From assembly GCF_040954645.1 (NCBI RefSeq), contig NC_092813.1:23753235-23817234 (forward strand): 64,000 bases of DNA. The letters run 5' to 3'. Source of the DNA: Diabrotica undecimpunctata (taxonomy: Eukaryota > Arthropoda > Insecta > Coleoptera > Chrysomelidae). The first letter of the stretch is position 1; each line of letters begins with the position of its first letter. This document shows, one piece after another, positions 19,950-30,734 of this stretch. The notes under the pieces are model-generated. The model was not told where the DNA came from. It was given only the letters and a program-made list of their open reading frames with translations, and ran no database searches. The translations under genes and the position numbers were made by a program.

Positions 19950-22180
19950 AAAAATTTTATACAGATATTTGAAGGTTCTAAAAGATATATGAGGGTTAGT
20001 TAATAATAAATCTGTGAAGACATACAGGTGATTTTGGCTATAAACGTTTTTTATCCAGTTAGAGAAAAATAGTTAAAATAAAAATTGTAGATTCAAAAAG
20101 TTCTTCCATTTGTGAGTTTCTAAATTAAAATATATAAAGAATTCACCAAAATAGTTGCAAAAAACCCTTGATTTTGTAGAAATTTATAAATTTTAATAAC
20201 TCTGTTTTTGCATAATGGTATGTAATGTAATTAATAAAAATAGTGAGGATTTGTTTATCGTAGAAAGCGATTATGTAAACAACTTTTTGTTGACCTATCC
20301 CAGTTTAAAAAAAAATTATGTTTTACGTGCCACAGAAGCCAAGATATTGCAAATTTTGCAATCGCGCTTCATTTTGAAAAAGTTCAAATCTAAAAAAAAA
20401 CCGAGCTCAAATGGTTCTCCATTCTACTTTTCCGAAGCGGTATTTTACGAATACCATCATTTTAATGGGTTATAAATTTTTACTTCTTTACCGCATATGC
20501 CATATGTAAGTTGGAACGCACAATTCAGATCTTCATTTAGGGTCCCTTCAATTTTCAGCTCTTACTGTTAATAGACAATGGAAGTATGATTTTAAGAATA
20601 AAATGCTTTGGTTTTAAATATAAAATGCTCTCTTGCCTAGTAATGGTCATAGAAGATTCTGTTTTTTTTAGAAAGTGTATTTTTCACCAGTTTTTCATAA
20701 GCCTCTAAATAAGTTTGTGGCATAAACGATATCAACGTTATTATAAATGTTTATAAACAGATTAAATAACCTATAAACTATTTGCTCTGATTGATATTTA
20801 GCGCACTTTAATAACTTATTAATTTCCATAATTTCAAGGAGCTATGTCTTTGCGCAAAAAAGAGTTATTATAATTTATAAATAACTGCAAAAATAAGATT
20901 TTTTTTTGCAACTATTTCTGTTAATAGTTTCATGTATTTTAATTTGGATACTCTCAAAAATTACATAACTTTTTATGATCTACAACTCTAAAAAAGCTGA
21001 AAAAATCTTAAACAGGTATTTAAAGTCTCTAAAAGGTATATGAGGGGTAGCTGATGACAATTATGTGAAGACTTCAGCTAATTTTGCTTTGCTTTTTTAT
21101 TAAACAATCATAAAAAGTAAAAAAAGTTTATGCGCATAAAACGTTTCTTATTCATGTTAGAGATATATGGTTAAAATGAAAGTTATAGATCATAAAATGT
21201 TCTCTAATATTGAGATTTTTATAATTAAAATACATAAAGAATTGACCGAGATAATTTAAAAACCCTTATTTTTACAGTAAAATTTATAAATGTTAGTATA
21301 AATATAAATAATATAAATATAAATAACTTTCTTTTTTGCATAACTATATGTAATAACTATTTAAAATTATGGCAGTTAATGAGTTTTTAAAGTGTGCTAA
21401 ATATCATACAGAACGACCATACAGTTTATGAGTTATTCAATTTGTTTATCCAGGAGACCGATTATTTAAATAACTGTACTTGTCCAAACAGTCACTCTAG
21501 GGTTATTTTGTAAATAGATATCGATTTTTATGGCTTCGTTTTAAATTATTAAAAAAAACATCAAGATTATATTAAATTTGTTTTTAAAAATCAGTTTGAA
21601 TAATAACAAATTTTTAGCATATAAAAATTTCTAATAACTTTGACTTTTTTATGTCATACACTTGTATGTAGGCTCAATATAAAGCTAATAAAAAAAACAT
21701 TTAAAACAAAAACCAAAACCTTCTACGGCCCAGAGGAAATCAAATAGCATTTTTTTTATTTAAGAAATTGCCAATATTTTCATTGTTTATTAACATTAAG
21801 AGCTGAAAATTGAACACATTGTAAAATAATATCTAAATTTTATAATTCGATTTATAAATGGCATACACAGTGAAGAAGTAAATTAGTTTTGAAACATTAA
21901 AATAATGGTACTCGTAAAATATCGCCACAGAAAAATGCAAGGGAGATCTGTCCGCTGCAATATCTCAGCTTGTTTCTTGTTATTGGTTATGGAAATTTCT
22001 GTTTTTTTTAATTGTGCTTTTACACCAGCTTTTCATGGAGCCTACGTACAGCCGTATGACATGAAAAATATCAAAAGTAGTATAAATGTTTAGAAGCTAA
22101 AAAGCACTTTTTTAAACTGTTTTTTTAATAAAATGTAAAATTTCAAGTTTATAAATAAAGTTTCAAATAATCGATTCAAA
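19950..22180. repeat. Diverged relatives of the long-armed element's arms
   Basis: Blocks similar to the 9255-16130 arms occur in alternating sense. Left-arm sense lies around 19950-20050 and 21000-21500 (GTATTTAAAGTCTCTAAAAG, a diverged form of the ATCTGAAGCTTTTAAGACAT block, and GAGTTATTCAATTTGTTTATC near 21430). Right-arm sense lies around 20640-20960 and 21960-22180 (ATTCTGTTTTTTTTAG..CACCAG blocks repeated near 20656 and 21995). This suggests two old head-to-tail copies of fold-back elements of the same superfamily, much more diverged than 9255-16130. Similarity is by eye in AT-rich DNA and needs alignment. Confidence 0.45.
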
Positions 22181-22599
22181 AAACGTCAAATAACTGTCAA
22201 AGGTTAAACACCCTTTTTAAAGTTCCTCACGGATTTTAAAGATTTAAACAGTGTTAAACAGATAAAGTAATTCATCGACGAGTTAACAATACGAAGCGAA
22301 GTTCTTTAATCACAATGTGATAAGAAAACGAGTATCAAATTTGGTTTTATATTTCAATAGCCTAGTTTTTTTCATATAGTTTTATATTTCAATTGCAGCT
22401 ATATAGGTGTAATTAAAGAAAACCAGTGAAAATCCCAAGAAATAGGTGAGATCCTTTTTTTCTTTCTTTCCAGTTCTGGACCCTCTTCCAATTAGGTACT
22501 CACATTTAGGTATTGTGTTACGGTCTGGGTAACCAGGACTACACATCATGAACAGCAATTAAATATTTACATTTACACAAAACAACTTCAATTCCAACC

Positions 22600-23860
22600 C
22601 AAAATCATATGTCGTTGACGCAGTCTCTAGACCTCCTTCCCGTTCGTTTTCTAAAAGGGAACAAGTTATTGTCATGCACTCCATTTTGAATACTGTTTTA
22701 TTTAAATATATTAAAGAAATTGGTGAAATAGTTTATCCAAAAAGTATTACTTTTACATCTCGCATTTCGAATAATCGAATCTGCATTTTCCTCACTTCTA
22801 CCGACATCGTTGATCAACTAATACACCAAACGTCATAATTAATTCCACCGTCATCTTTATCTGCAAGCTTCTTTTTGCGACCAAAAGAATCCTTATTTCA
22901 AATGTATCTCCTTTCATCCCGCATTCACTAATCGAGCAGTCCCTAATAAATACGGAACATCAGATGATCAATAGGCATATATCATGAGTTTTCCTAGGGT
23001 AACATTTGTAATAGCTCACAAGGTGAACTTTGAAGTGCAATCTTCTCTGTTAATTAACCATGAAAATACATCCTTTAAAATATTTTTATTCTCTGACAGA
23101 ATATAGTGTTTTCTTTGTAAGCTTACGGGTCGTACCGTGGAGTCTGATTGCAACGTCTCCAGTTGACCAGATCACACACTCATTGCAGCTAATGCTCCTC
23201 CCTCTTCTTCATTTTCAGCTGACTCTAAGGAGTCCTTAATCCTGAATCTATAACTTCATCAAAAGAATTTCTATCTTCGGAAATTGAGTCCATCTCCGTT
23301 AACTGAATACCCATCCTGGCTGCCATTATGGATTTATCCGTCTCTCGTCATACTAATTCAAAGCCCATGTTGGCAGTAGGACAAAAACGGGGACACTTCA
23401 ATGACAGTCCTCCTGATACTCCTACCATTCTATCTTCATCCGGTATTCTTGCTCTATTAAGTTCTTTTCCTCCTTCGAAATTTTCAATGCCACCCAAACC
23501 AGCCAAAAAATGTCCAAATCTAATCTTTAATTGGATTACTCGATGAAACCTTATTATATTTCCGCTATAGAAATGATTTACAAAGATAATCCGACTAATT
23601 TTACACTCAATTCCACGCAACTTATTACATTTCTTGAGAACTCTTTTGTATGTATCACCCCACTACAAAAAGCTTAAAAATCCTCCAACATAGATGGTAT
23701 TCAAAAGGACTTATTGCAGCTCTACATAGGTACAAGGAAAAGATCACTAAAAAACCGTATCACTAGAATCTTAAAAAAGTTAAAAGAACAGCCTATCTCC
23801 GACTTACAAGAGTATATATAAGTGCATCCTCTGATAAATCTTCTGATGTCAAATCTAATC
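22600..23860 (+). pseudogene. I/Jockey-like non-LTR retrotransposon ORF1
   Basis: The plus-strand reading gives an ORF1 of the same family type as 782-2019. It includes RISNNRICIFLTSTDIVDQL near 22770-22830, a block around SLIEQSLINTEHQ near 22940, and a degraded zinc knuckle CFLCKLTGR near 23115 where His has become Arg. A basic/proline-rich C-terminal part at 23328-23546 contains KRGHFNDSPPDTP, and a conserved C-terminal tail near 23720-23790 contains NRITRILKKLKEQ. Many stops and frameshifts. It precedes a co-oriented ORF2 remnant, as expected for a two-ORF element. Confidence 0.65.
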
Positions 23861-24249
23861 ACAGCATACATGATGAATAGAATTTCTCTCTTTCTCTCCA
23901 TTTATTAATTTTTTCTGCTCTCTGTATATTTTTACTTCATCTTTTGCCAAATTTAGACACGATATTTAATTAAGTAAGAAAACTTTATGTACATCAAATA
24001 CTAGCCCAAGTCCAGTGTGGAAAAAAAATTGTTAATAAAAAATAACCTTAAAATATCCAATCTCTTTTTTAATCAAAAGGTTATCCTTCACAATTAAGAG
24101 ACAGCTAAGATTCTGGCAGAAAATTAAAAATAAAAGTTTTGCAACAAATCTGAACCTAACCATATATACTCTTTTCTTCCTTCGCCCTTTCATTATTCAT
24201 CCTCAGTTTCACAACAAGATACCAATTATCCGAACTCTCGTATAAACTA

Positions 24250-26995
24250 TTTCGAACTAAAAGCTGCACTCAAATCCTATAAAAACGCAAAAATTAGGGT
24301 TTTCTAAAATTATCTTGAAAAATTTCTCGAAAATTCCTTAGGCACCAACGACCCTCTAAATGAAGCCAGTAAATTTACCACTGACATACCGCTGACAATC
24401 GTTAATGAAAGATCTTGCCCTAATCTATACTAAGATAAAAGAAAGATCATTACAAAAAAAAATTGTTAAAATCCTTTATAAAAGGTACATAAATTAAAAA
24501 AAACCCAAACGGGCTATGTCATGAAGACAAATTGTTTTCGGAATCCATATTCCATCATGAGTGTCTAGGTGTACATTTTTTGAGCCACTAAATATCTGGG
24601 TAAAAACCCGATAAAAGTTATATGTTACAATTTAGTGTACATTATTTAGTCTTATATATTAGGATGTTAAAGTTACCAGTGGATATGATAACTCCACTCT
24701 CATTTATAAAAAAAACTGTTTCACAAATCCAAGGCAATAAAACTAACCTTCATCCTATGAATTTAGTCATCCTTTATTCCTATATCCTAACTATTTCTCC
24801 TATCATCTTCAACAACACAGTTATCTTGACAGTCAATTCATTTCCGACACACTCGCTAATGGGGTTGAAGACAGATTCAATAAAAGTAATATGGCTTTTA
24901 CTCCCAGTTCTTTACGCACTCAATCTTTCTCCACCATCTCGTCAACTCCACCCGATGTCAAGTTTTTAAACGCCTTGTTGGCCCTAAATAAACTAAAATT
25001 TACCTTGTTTTCATGTACAAAATCTGCTGATGATCCCGATGATATCCCTTATATATTTTTAAAAAATCTCTCTAATACATCTCTCTCCAAACTTCTCGAA
25101 ATTTATAACCTTATCTAGAAAACACAAAAATTGACCAGCCCTCTATAACTCCAATATCTTTCGTCTGATTTCTCTTACTTGTATTACCTGCAAACTTCTT
25201 GAAACAATGATCAATGAAATACTCACGTGGTTCGTTAAACAGTATAATATTATTCCCGACGCTCAATCCGGCTTCCGACGTAATCGGTCTACTATTGATA
25301 ACTTTTTTATTTTTCAAACACACCTTTCTTAAGCAATCTATAATGAACAAGATGTAGCAACTATATTTAACGTTGAAGGGGCATTTTATTCAATCTCCAG
25401 AAAAGCAATCATTGACAAAATCTCCCACTATAATTTAAATGGTAATATTTTCTCATTTGTAAAAAAATATCTAATTGAAAGAATCTTTAAAGTCCTTGCC
25501 AAGGGTAAACTTTTTCGATCTCTTTCTCAAAATTAAGGTGTTACTTTAGAATCTGCATTAAGTTTAACTTTATTCATTCTTGTCATCAACGAAATTTGCC
25601 TCCCATCTAATATGTTCAATATGCTGATGACCTAATCATTTACTGCCCTCTTAAATCTGTCCCATACTCATATAAACTTATACAAAGTGTAGTAAATCTA
25701 CTTCAAGATAGATTTAACGAACTAGGATTATCACTCTCTGAGAGCAAAACCAAATTAATAAAATTTTCCATAGGGATTTCCACTCCCTTACCCCAAATTT
25801 TATTTAACAATTCTCTACTTTCTGGTGTTAATTATTGTAAAATTCTCGGTTTTATGTTTGACTCCAGATTAAATTGAAAAAATCAAATCTCTGAACTTAC
25901 AATCAATTGTTTTAAAAGGTTGAACATTTTAAAACCCTCAGTCATCTTCAATGGGGTGCCAATAAAACTACTTCTAGGTCTGAGCGCTTTTCGCTTTAGT
26001 CCTATTGAGAGTGTATACCGTGAATCTAATGAACTTTCTCCTACCCTAAGACGATAATCACTTCTACTTTCGTATGCTGCATCAACATCTGCAAATCCAT
26101 TTAATCCCGTTCATTCCCTAATTGCCACAATGCCGTCTTCTTCCACTAACAATAATCAACACCTTATCTAAAACCTATACCTCAATTAATTTGTCCACTA
26201 CTTAAAAATATTGACCTTTTTCTGACTAGTTCATTTCCTCTACCTTTACTTCCCCTCTGGGCTAAAGATCTCCCTTTAATATATACCTCACTCACTATTT
26301 TTAACAAACTTGAATCTTCTAACCTTCTTATAAAAAAAGCATTTTTAGAATTTAATTCTCTATACAGATGCTTCTAAAGCTACCACTGGTATTGGTTGTG
26401 CAGTAACCACTAAACATGAACTTGTAAGATCATCTCGGTTACCCTTAATGTGCAACGTTTGCACAGGTGAACTATATAGTATTGTGTTGGCTTTTAAATG
26501 CATCTCACATCAAAACAGACATATTGCCATTTGTTCAGATATCTTTCATATATCCATTTAGTCAATACAATTTTCACTGAGCACCTATTAGTTCAAAACA
26601 TTCATGACATATACCAAAATCTCTCTGCTTACGATGTAACAGTCTCTCTCATATGGCTGCCTTCTCACACCGGAATTACTGGTAATAAAACAGCAGATAA
26701 TTTTGCCAAAGAAGCTGGCGACCATGGGGTGACTGAAGTCACTCCAATTCAACTAGCTAACGAATCTCGAAATTCGTTTTTAAAAAGTCGGTAGAGGATA
26801 CTTGACAAAACTTAAAGCAAAAGAGCAAAACAACTTTTCATAAACTTCAATCTTTTATTGGTCATCTCTCCCTAGACTTCATAACTAGAAGAGAAGCATC
26901 GACTATTACAAGACTACGAATCAACCATACCAAACTAACCAACTGCAAACAATTCACCAACCTGTATAAAGCACTGGACTTGAAACCTACTCTAA
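24250..26995 (+). pseudogene. I/Jockey-like ORF2: RT and RNase H remnant
   Basis: RT motifs: a DDPDDIPYIFLKNL block near 25025-25070 (the SPGPDxIP region), a degraded QSGFRRNRSTIDN-type block near 25265-25300, a broken D-x-AFD region near 25370, and YADDLIIYCP from 25620. The thumb runs to ~26000. RNase H: YTDASKATTGIGCAV near 26360 and WLPSHTGITGNKTAD at 26652-26700. The C-terminal TRLRINHTKL lies near 26908-26937. The endonuclease is nearly all missing. The stretch 24485-24620 interrupts the reading and looks like a separate repeat (it contains CTGGGTAAAAACCCG). RNase H fits I-like clades better than Jockey proper. Confidence 0.75.
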
Positions 26996-26998
26996 GAA

Positions 26999-27222
26999 AC
27001 TAGAGAATTGTCTACCTCTTCCTCAACTGTAAATTGTATATGTTGATTATGATACTTGAAAATGTTGACTATTTCAATAATTTTGTGTTTAGGAAGTGCC
27101 AAAATTAAATCATCTACATATCTTTAAAAAAAAGGAATGAAAAAAGTGCAATTGTTGATACAATCACTGATAACATCATTCATGATATAGCTACTTAGAA
27201 TGGGTGAAAGACTAGATCCCAT
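26999..27222 (-). pseudogene. Penelope-like RT fragment, downstream half
   Basis: The minus strand reads SSLSPILSSYIMNDVIS near 27160-27220, then RYVDDLILALPKH near 27085-27125, the catalytic block of Penelope-like reverse transcriptases, and ends near 27000. It continues upstream across a nested RTE-like insertion at 27724-27790, where SPMGSSL is split by the insertion. Confidence 0.7.
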
Positions 27223-27723
27223 CTTCTTCTTCTCGTGCCACTCCTAGCGGAGATTGGAAATCATCATGGCCACTGCGACTTTGTTAGCAGCGCGCCTAAA
27301 AAGTTCAATCGAACTACACCCGAACCATTCACGTAGATTACGAAGCCACGATATTTTTCTTCTTCCCACACTTCTTTTGCCCTTAATTTTGCCCTGCATG
27401 ATATTTCTTAAAAGTTCGTACTTTTCACCTCTCACAATGTGCCCCAAGTATTCCATCTTTCTAGTTTTTATCTCATTTAGAATTTCGCACCTTTTGTCTA
27501 AAGTTTGGAGTACTTGCGTGTTAGTGACGCGGTTCATCCATGATATTCTGAGAATGCGCCTATAGCACCACATCTCGAAAGCTTCGATGTTTTTTGTGGT
27601 CAACTGTTTTAGTGTCCAAGCCTCTACTCCATACAACAGGGTAGAAAAGACATAACACCGCAGCATTCGTATTCGTAACTTTATGTTGATATCACGATTG
27701 CAAAAGAGTTTGCGCATTCTATT
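27223..27723 (-). mobile_element. 5'-truncated RTE-like insertion with 16-bp target duplication
   Basis: The sequence AAAGACTAGATCCCAT occurs at 27207-27222 and again at 27724-27739, exactly flanking this 501-bp insert, and belongs to the interrupted Penelope gene. On the minus strand the insert is an uninterrupted RTE-like C-terminal domain (GVEAWTLKQLTTKNIEAFEM, ILRISWMNRVTN, MEYLGHIVRGEKYELL) with its stop near 27244. It ends in a short GAAGAAGAAG tail rather than poly(A). The 5' truncation and target duplication are the signature of target-primed reverse transcription. The frame is open throughout, so it is probably young. Confidence 0.9.
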
Positions 27724-27913
<190 letters not shown>

Positions 27914-27939
27914 GAACCAAAAGTATTTGCTAACAACGT

Positions 27940-28140
27940 AAGGAAGTAAACGTTAAATAGTGGGTTTGCAGCAATAAAAAATGAAACGTGTACTCTTTTA
28001 AATTTTTATTCCAAGCTTTCGGACATTGGTTATGTCCTTCATCAGGGAGCTACAAATGTGATTAATAAATTGTTGGTGTTGGTATAATTAATTAAAAATT
28101 GTTTCTACTTACAAACTTAACGAGGTTGTATCAACGAAGA
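27940..28140 (-). other. Probable Penelope-like terminal repeat (pLTR) segment
   Basis: Contains the CAAGCTTTCG motif followed by a short hairpin and TTCATCAGG, an arrangement I associate with the terminal repeats of Penelope-like elements. It lies upstream of the minus-strand RT fragment at 26999-27798, where such a repeat would be expected. Its boundaries are not resolved. Confidence 0.5.
28008..28052 (-). ncRNA. Hammerhead-ribozyme-like motif in the Penelope terminal repeat
   Basis: On the minus strand: CUCC, then the core CUGAUGA (28045-28039), an unpaired A, stem II GGACAU/AUGUCC (6 bp, loop AACCA), the core GAAA (28020-28017), and AGCUU ahead of GGA. A minimal type-I fold would have a 3-bp stem I (UCC/GGA) and a 2-bp stem III (AG/CU). 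Such minimal hammerheads are reported for Penelope-like elements. The unpaired A before stem II and the tiny stem III leave activity uncertain. Confidence 0.5.
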
Positions 28141-28599
28141 TGTGTTAATGTTGATAAAATTTATCATAGTCTCTCATCTTTTTTAATATATAAAAACTAT
28201 TTTTATGTTTAAAAATTTTTAAAAAAATTACTGTAAATACAAAAACACTTAATTATTCTAAATAAATACGTGACATTATTTTGACAAAATTTTGGGTTTA
28301 ATTTAAAGTACTAAAGATAGCAATGTCAAAGATTCAGAATTTTATACTGCCTACCAACTAAAACCACCCTCTCTTAATTGTGTGCATTTGACTGTCGCAC
28401 GTACCATACTTCGAAAGTGGGGTGGCCACTGTAAGGACGACATTTTTGAAACACTCCCTTCTCTTATCAAAATCTTATCTTTTGTTCTGAAGCTATTTTC
28501 TTGTGGCATTTTAAAGTAATTACTATTTTAATGAGAATAAGCCACAATTAAATGTTAAAATAAGTTTATTGACGTTTGACATTAATCCAACTTGTAAAT

Positions 28600-29795
28600 A
28601 CAATACATTTTGGAGACGGCTATCGCCGTATTCCGTTTCTTCTCTGCTAATCCTGCCGGTTTAAGGCATGCTCTTTCTCCAAACCTTTCGATTCCATTGC
28701 TCTTCTAATTTCTTCATTCTATAAGCGCCATGTTCTACCTCTTTTTCTTCTTCCAGGGGGCTTCCATTTGTGAAGTTTTTGGGGTTCGTCAGGCATTCTC
28801 AATAGGTGTTCAAACCATTTTGAACCTCTTTTTTGTATTCTGCCAATGACCGTTTCTGTAGCATTTATGTTATTTCTTATAGATTCTTTGGTCTTTCTTT
28901 CCTGCCTTGATGTTCTAGCGCACTTCTTCTCAAATAATCCATTTAAACTGCTAACAATCTTCTCTTCAGGTCTGCATTAATTGTCCATACTTCAGAGCAA
29001 TAACAAAGCTGATTCAAAAATGGTTTGTCCTATTCTTTTTTGTTTCTTTTTGAAAAGTTGCGATACCACCATAAGGAGTTCAGACATCCTACAATTTTAC
29101 GTCCCTGATTAATTCGGTGATTAATTTCGGTTTGTCCCAAGCCGTTCTTAGCAATGAGTGCACTTAAATATTTAAATGTTTCCAGTTGTTTGATTTCCAC
29201 GTCCTCTTTGATCAACACTTCAAACCTTGCATCTGAATTGATAACTAAATATTATGTTTTCTTCATGCTAACTTGTTGCCCTCATTTTACATATTCTCTG
29301 TATAGACGCTTCATCATAAATTCTAGGTCATAAGAATCTTGAGCTAGGACGACTTGGTCATCTGGAAACAGTACGTTATTTCTATGGGAATTCCCATTCC
29401 CTGGCAGTGGTTTTTCCAATTTTGGAGGGCTGCCGTAATATATAAATTAAACAGTAAGGGTGACCTAAGATCTTTATAGGTCGAAGTGCGGTGAGGCCGC
29501 ATGGCCTTAACGACCTCACATAATCTAATCTAAGGGTGACATATTGCACCCTTGTTTTAGTCATTTAGTTACTTTTATTGGCTCTGACAGTCTATTTCCG
29601 ATTTTTAGGTAATTACTAAGTAGTGTTATCCCTGTATACTTCTGTGATTATTCCTAAAAGGTATGCAGTAATGTCGATTTGTTGTAAAGATTGCCACAAT
29701 TTAAGTCTTGGAACTGTATCATTGACCTTTCTAGTTCGAGGAAGGCTAGATGTACTTTGGTACCAACTACTATTCTTTTTTCTATTAATTGTTTG
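28600..29795 (-). pseudogene. RTE-like RT C-terminal fragment
   Basis: On the minus strand the readable parts include IKQLETFKYLSALIAKNG (29030-29218), a GRKIVGCLNSLWW block, SEVWTINADLKRRL, RSARTSRQERKTKESI and KWFEHLLRMPDEPQ, the standard C-terminal region of RTE-like ORFs after the catalytic block. Stops and frameshifts are frequent. It is interrupted by a 66-bp insert at 29465-29530. The upstream RT motifs are not clearly present. Confidence 0.65.
29465..29530. mobile_element. 66-bp mini-insert with 10-bp target duplication
   Basis: TAAGGGTGAC occurs at 29455-29464 and at 29531-29540, flanking this insert inside the RTE-like fragment. The insert has a GC-rich part that can pair with itself (GTGAGGCC and GACCTCAC) and a tail TAATCTAATCTAA. 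The tail lies next to the right-hand duplication, as in a short retroposed RNA copied with its 3' tail. The tail unit differs by one base from the insect telomeric CCTAA; whether that matters is unknown. No tRNA boxes seen. Confidence 0.6.
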
Positions 29796-29903
29796 AGTAT
29801 AAACAAGTTATCAGTGCAAGATCAAAGATCAAAGATTCAAACTTTAATAAACTTATTTTAACTTTCAATTGCGGCTTATTACCATTAAAATAGTAATTAA
29901 ATC

Positions 29904-30100
29904 TTATCTCTGTCGTTGGCCCGGTTGGTGTTTCTCTTCTTCTTCTTTCTTTTTAATGACTGCTCGGATGTAATTGTGAACACTATTCCATCCCTCCGTA
30001 CTTCCCGTCATCTTTACGATCATCTCTCTTACAGTTACAGAGTTCATACCTATTTCTGTTATACACTCTGTTTCTCTCCACTGTACATCTATTACACTTC
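29904..30100 (-). pseudogene. R1-like non-LTR ORF2 C-terminus
   Basis: Minus-strand open reading of about 60 codons ending at 29904. It contains WRETECITEIG, VREMIVKMTGSTEGWNSV and HNYIRAVIKKKEEEE. The pattern W-x3-R...VxxMxxKMxxSxxxWxxVxxxxxxVIxxKEE is that of the extreme C-terminus of R1-like non-LTR elements. Nothing upstream could be assigned, so it is a short relic. The family call is by pattern only. Confidence 0.45.
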
Positions 30101-30734
30101 AGAATTCTATGAGTAACAATGTCGTTCTCCTCTTCTTGCTATCTTTCCATTTATTTTTCCCTTTCCTCTTTTTTTATAGCTGTTGTCACATGCTCTCTTC
30201 TCTCATAGAGATGTCTCTTTTCTACTGCTAGCACATGCAGAGGAACATAACCCGTAATAGTCCACAATGTCTACCACCTGTCTACTTTTGTCATAAGCTT
30301 AATATTAGGTATGAATATCTAAATATAATGAAAAATATTATTAATTATTTTGTATTTATACAATAATTAGTGTGTTCTACATATTTAACGTGGTAATTTA
30401 ATTATTCAATTAGCGTTTTGGATTTTTTGTATTGTGTGTGAAAGACAAGGTACATTTTCCTACTATTCTTTATATATTTTTTACTTTATATGCTCTGGGG
30501 ATGGGGGTTTTAACCCCCAAAACCCCCTCTGGGTGCGCCATAGTGCATAACGTATTAGTGGCAATTTTTATATTAGTGTTTGGATAATGTGCCCTTAAAA
30601 AAGAATAGTAGGAGAGGATTACATTTAGTTAAACGGTAAAGTAAATCTGTTATCTTTTCTTTATTCCTTACCGACCGTCTAATAGGTTGATTTACCACGT
30701 AAAACCAAAATCTTGAAAATTTAAAACTTAATAT
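30101..30734. other. No gene recognised
   Basis: A short G/C-rich hairpin (GGGGTTTTAACCCC, near 30505) is the only structure seen. It sits just upstream of the truncated start of the next RTE-like element. Confidence 0.5.

Larger units (their letters stand above)
28508..29906. repeat. ~65-bp imperfect inverted repeats flanking an RTE-like fragment
   Basis: The left copy (about 28508-28573, containing ATTACTATTTTAATG and GTTAAAATAAGTTTATT) is the imperfect reverse complement of about 29834-29906 (AATAAACTTATTTTAAC, CATTAAAATAGTAAT). Identity is roughly 85% by eye. The pair encloses the RTE-like pseudogene at 28600-29795. The meaning is open: an old inverted-repeat element, or two separate copies of one repeat. 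Confidence 0.6.

Noticed and set aside
29465..29530. tRNA gene or tRNA-derived SINE head
   Set aside because: No A or B box and no cloverleaf. It is better described as a short retroposon-like insert.
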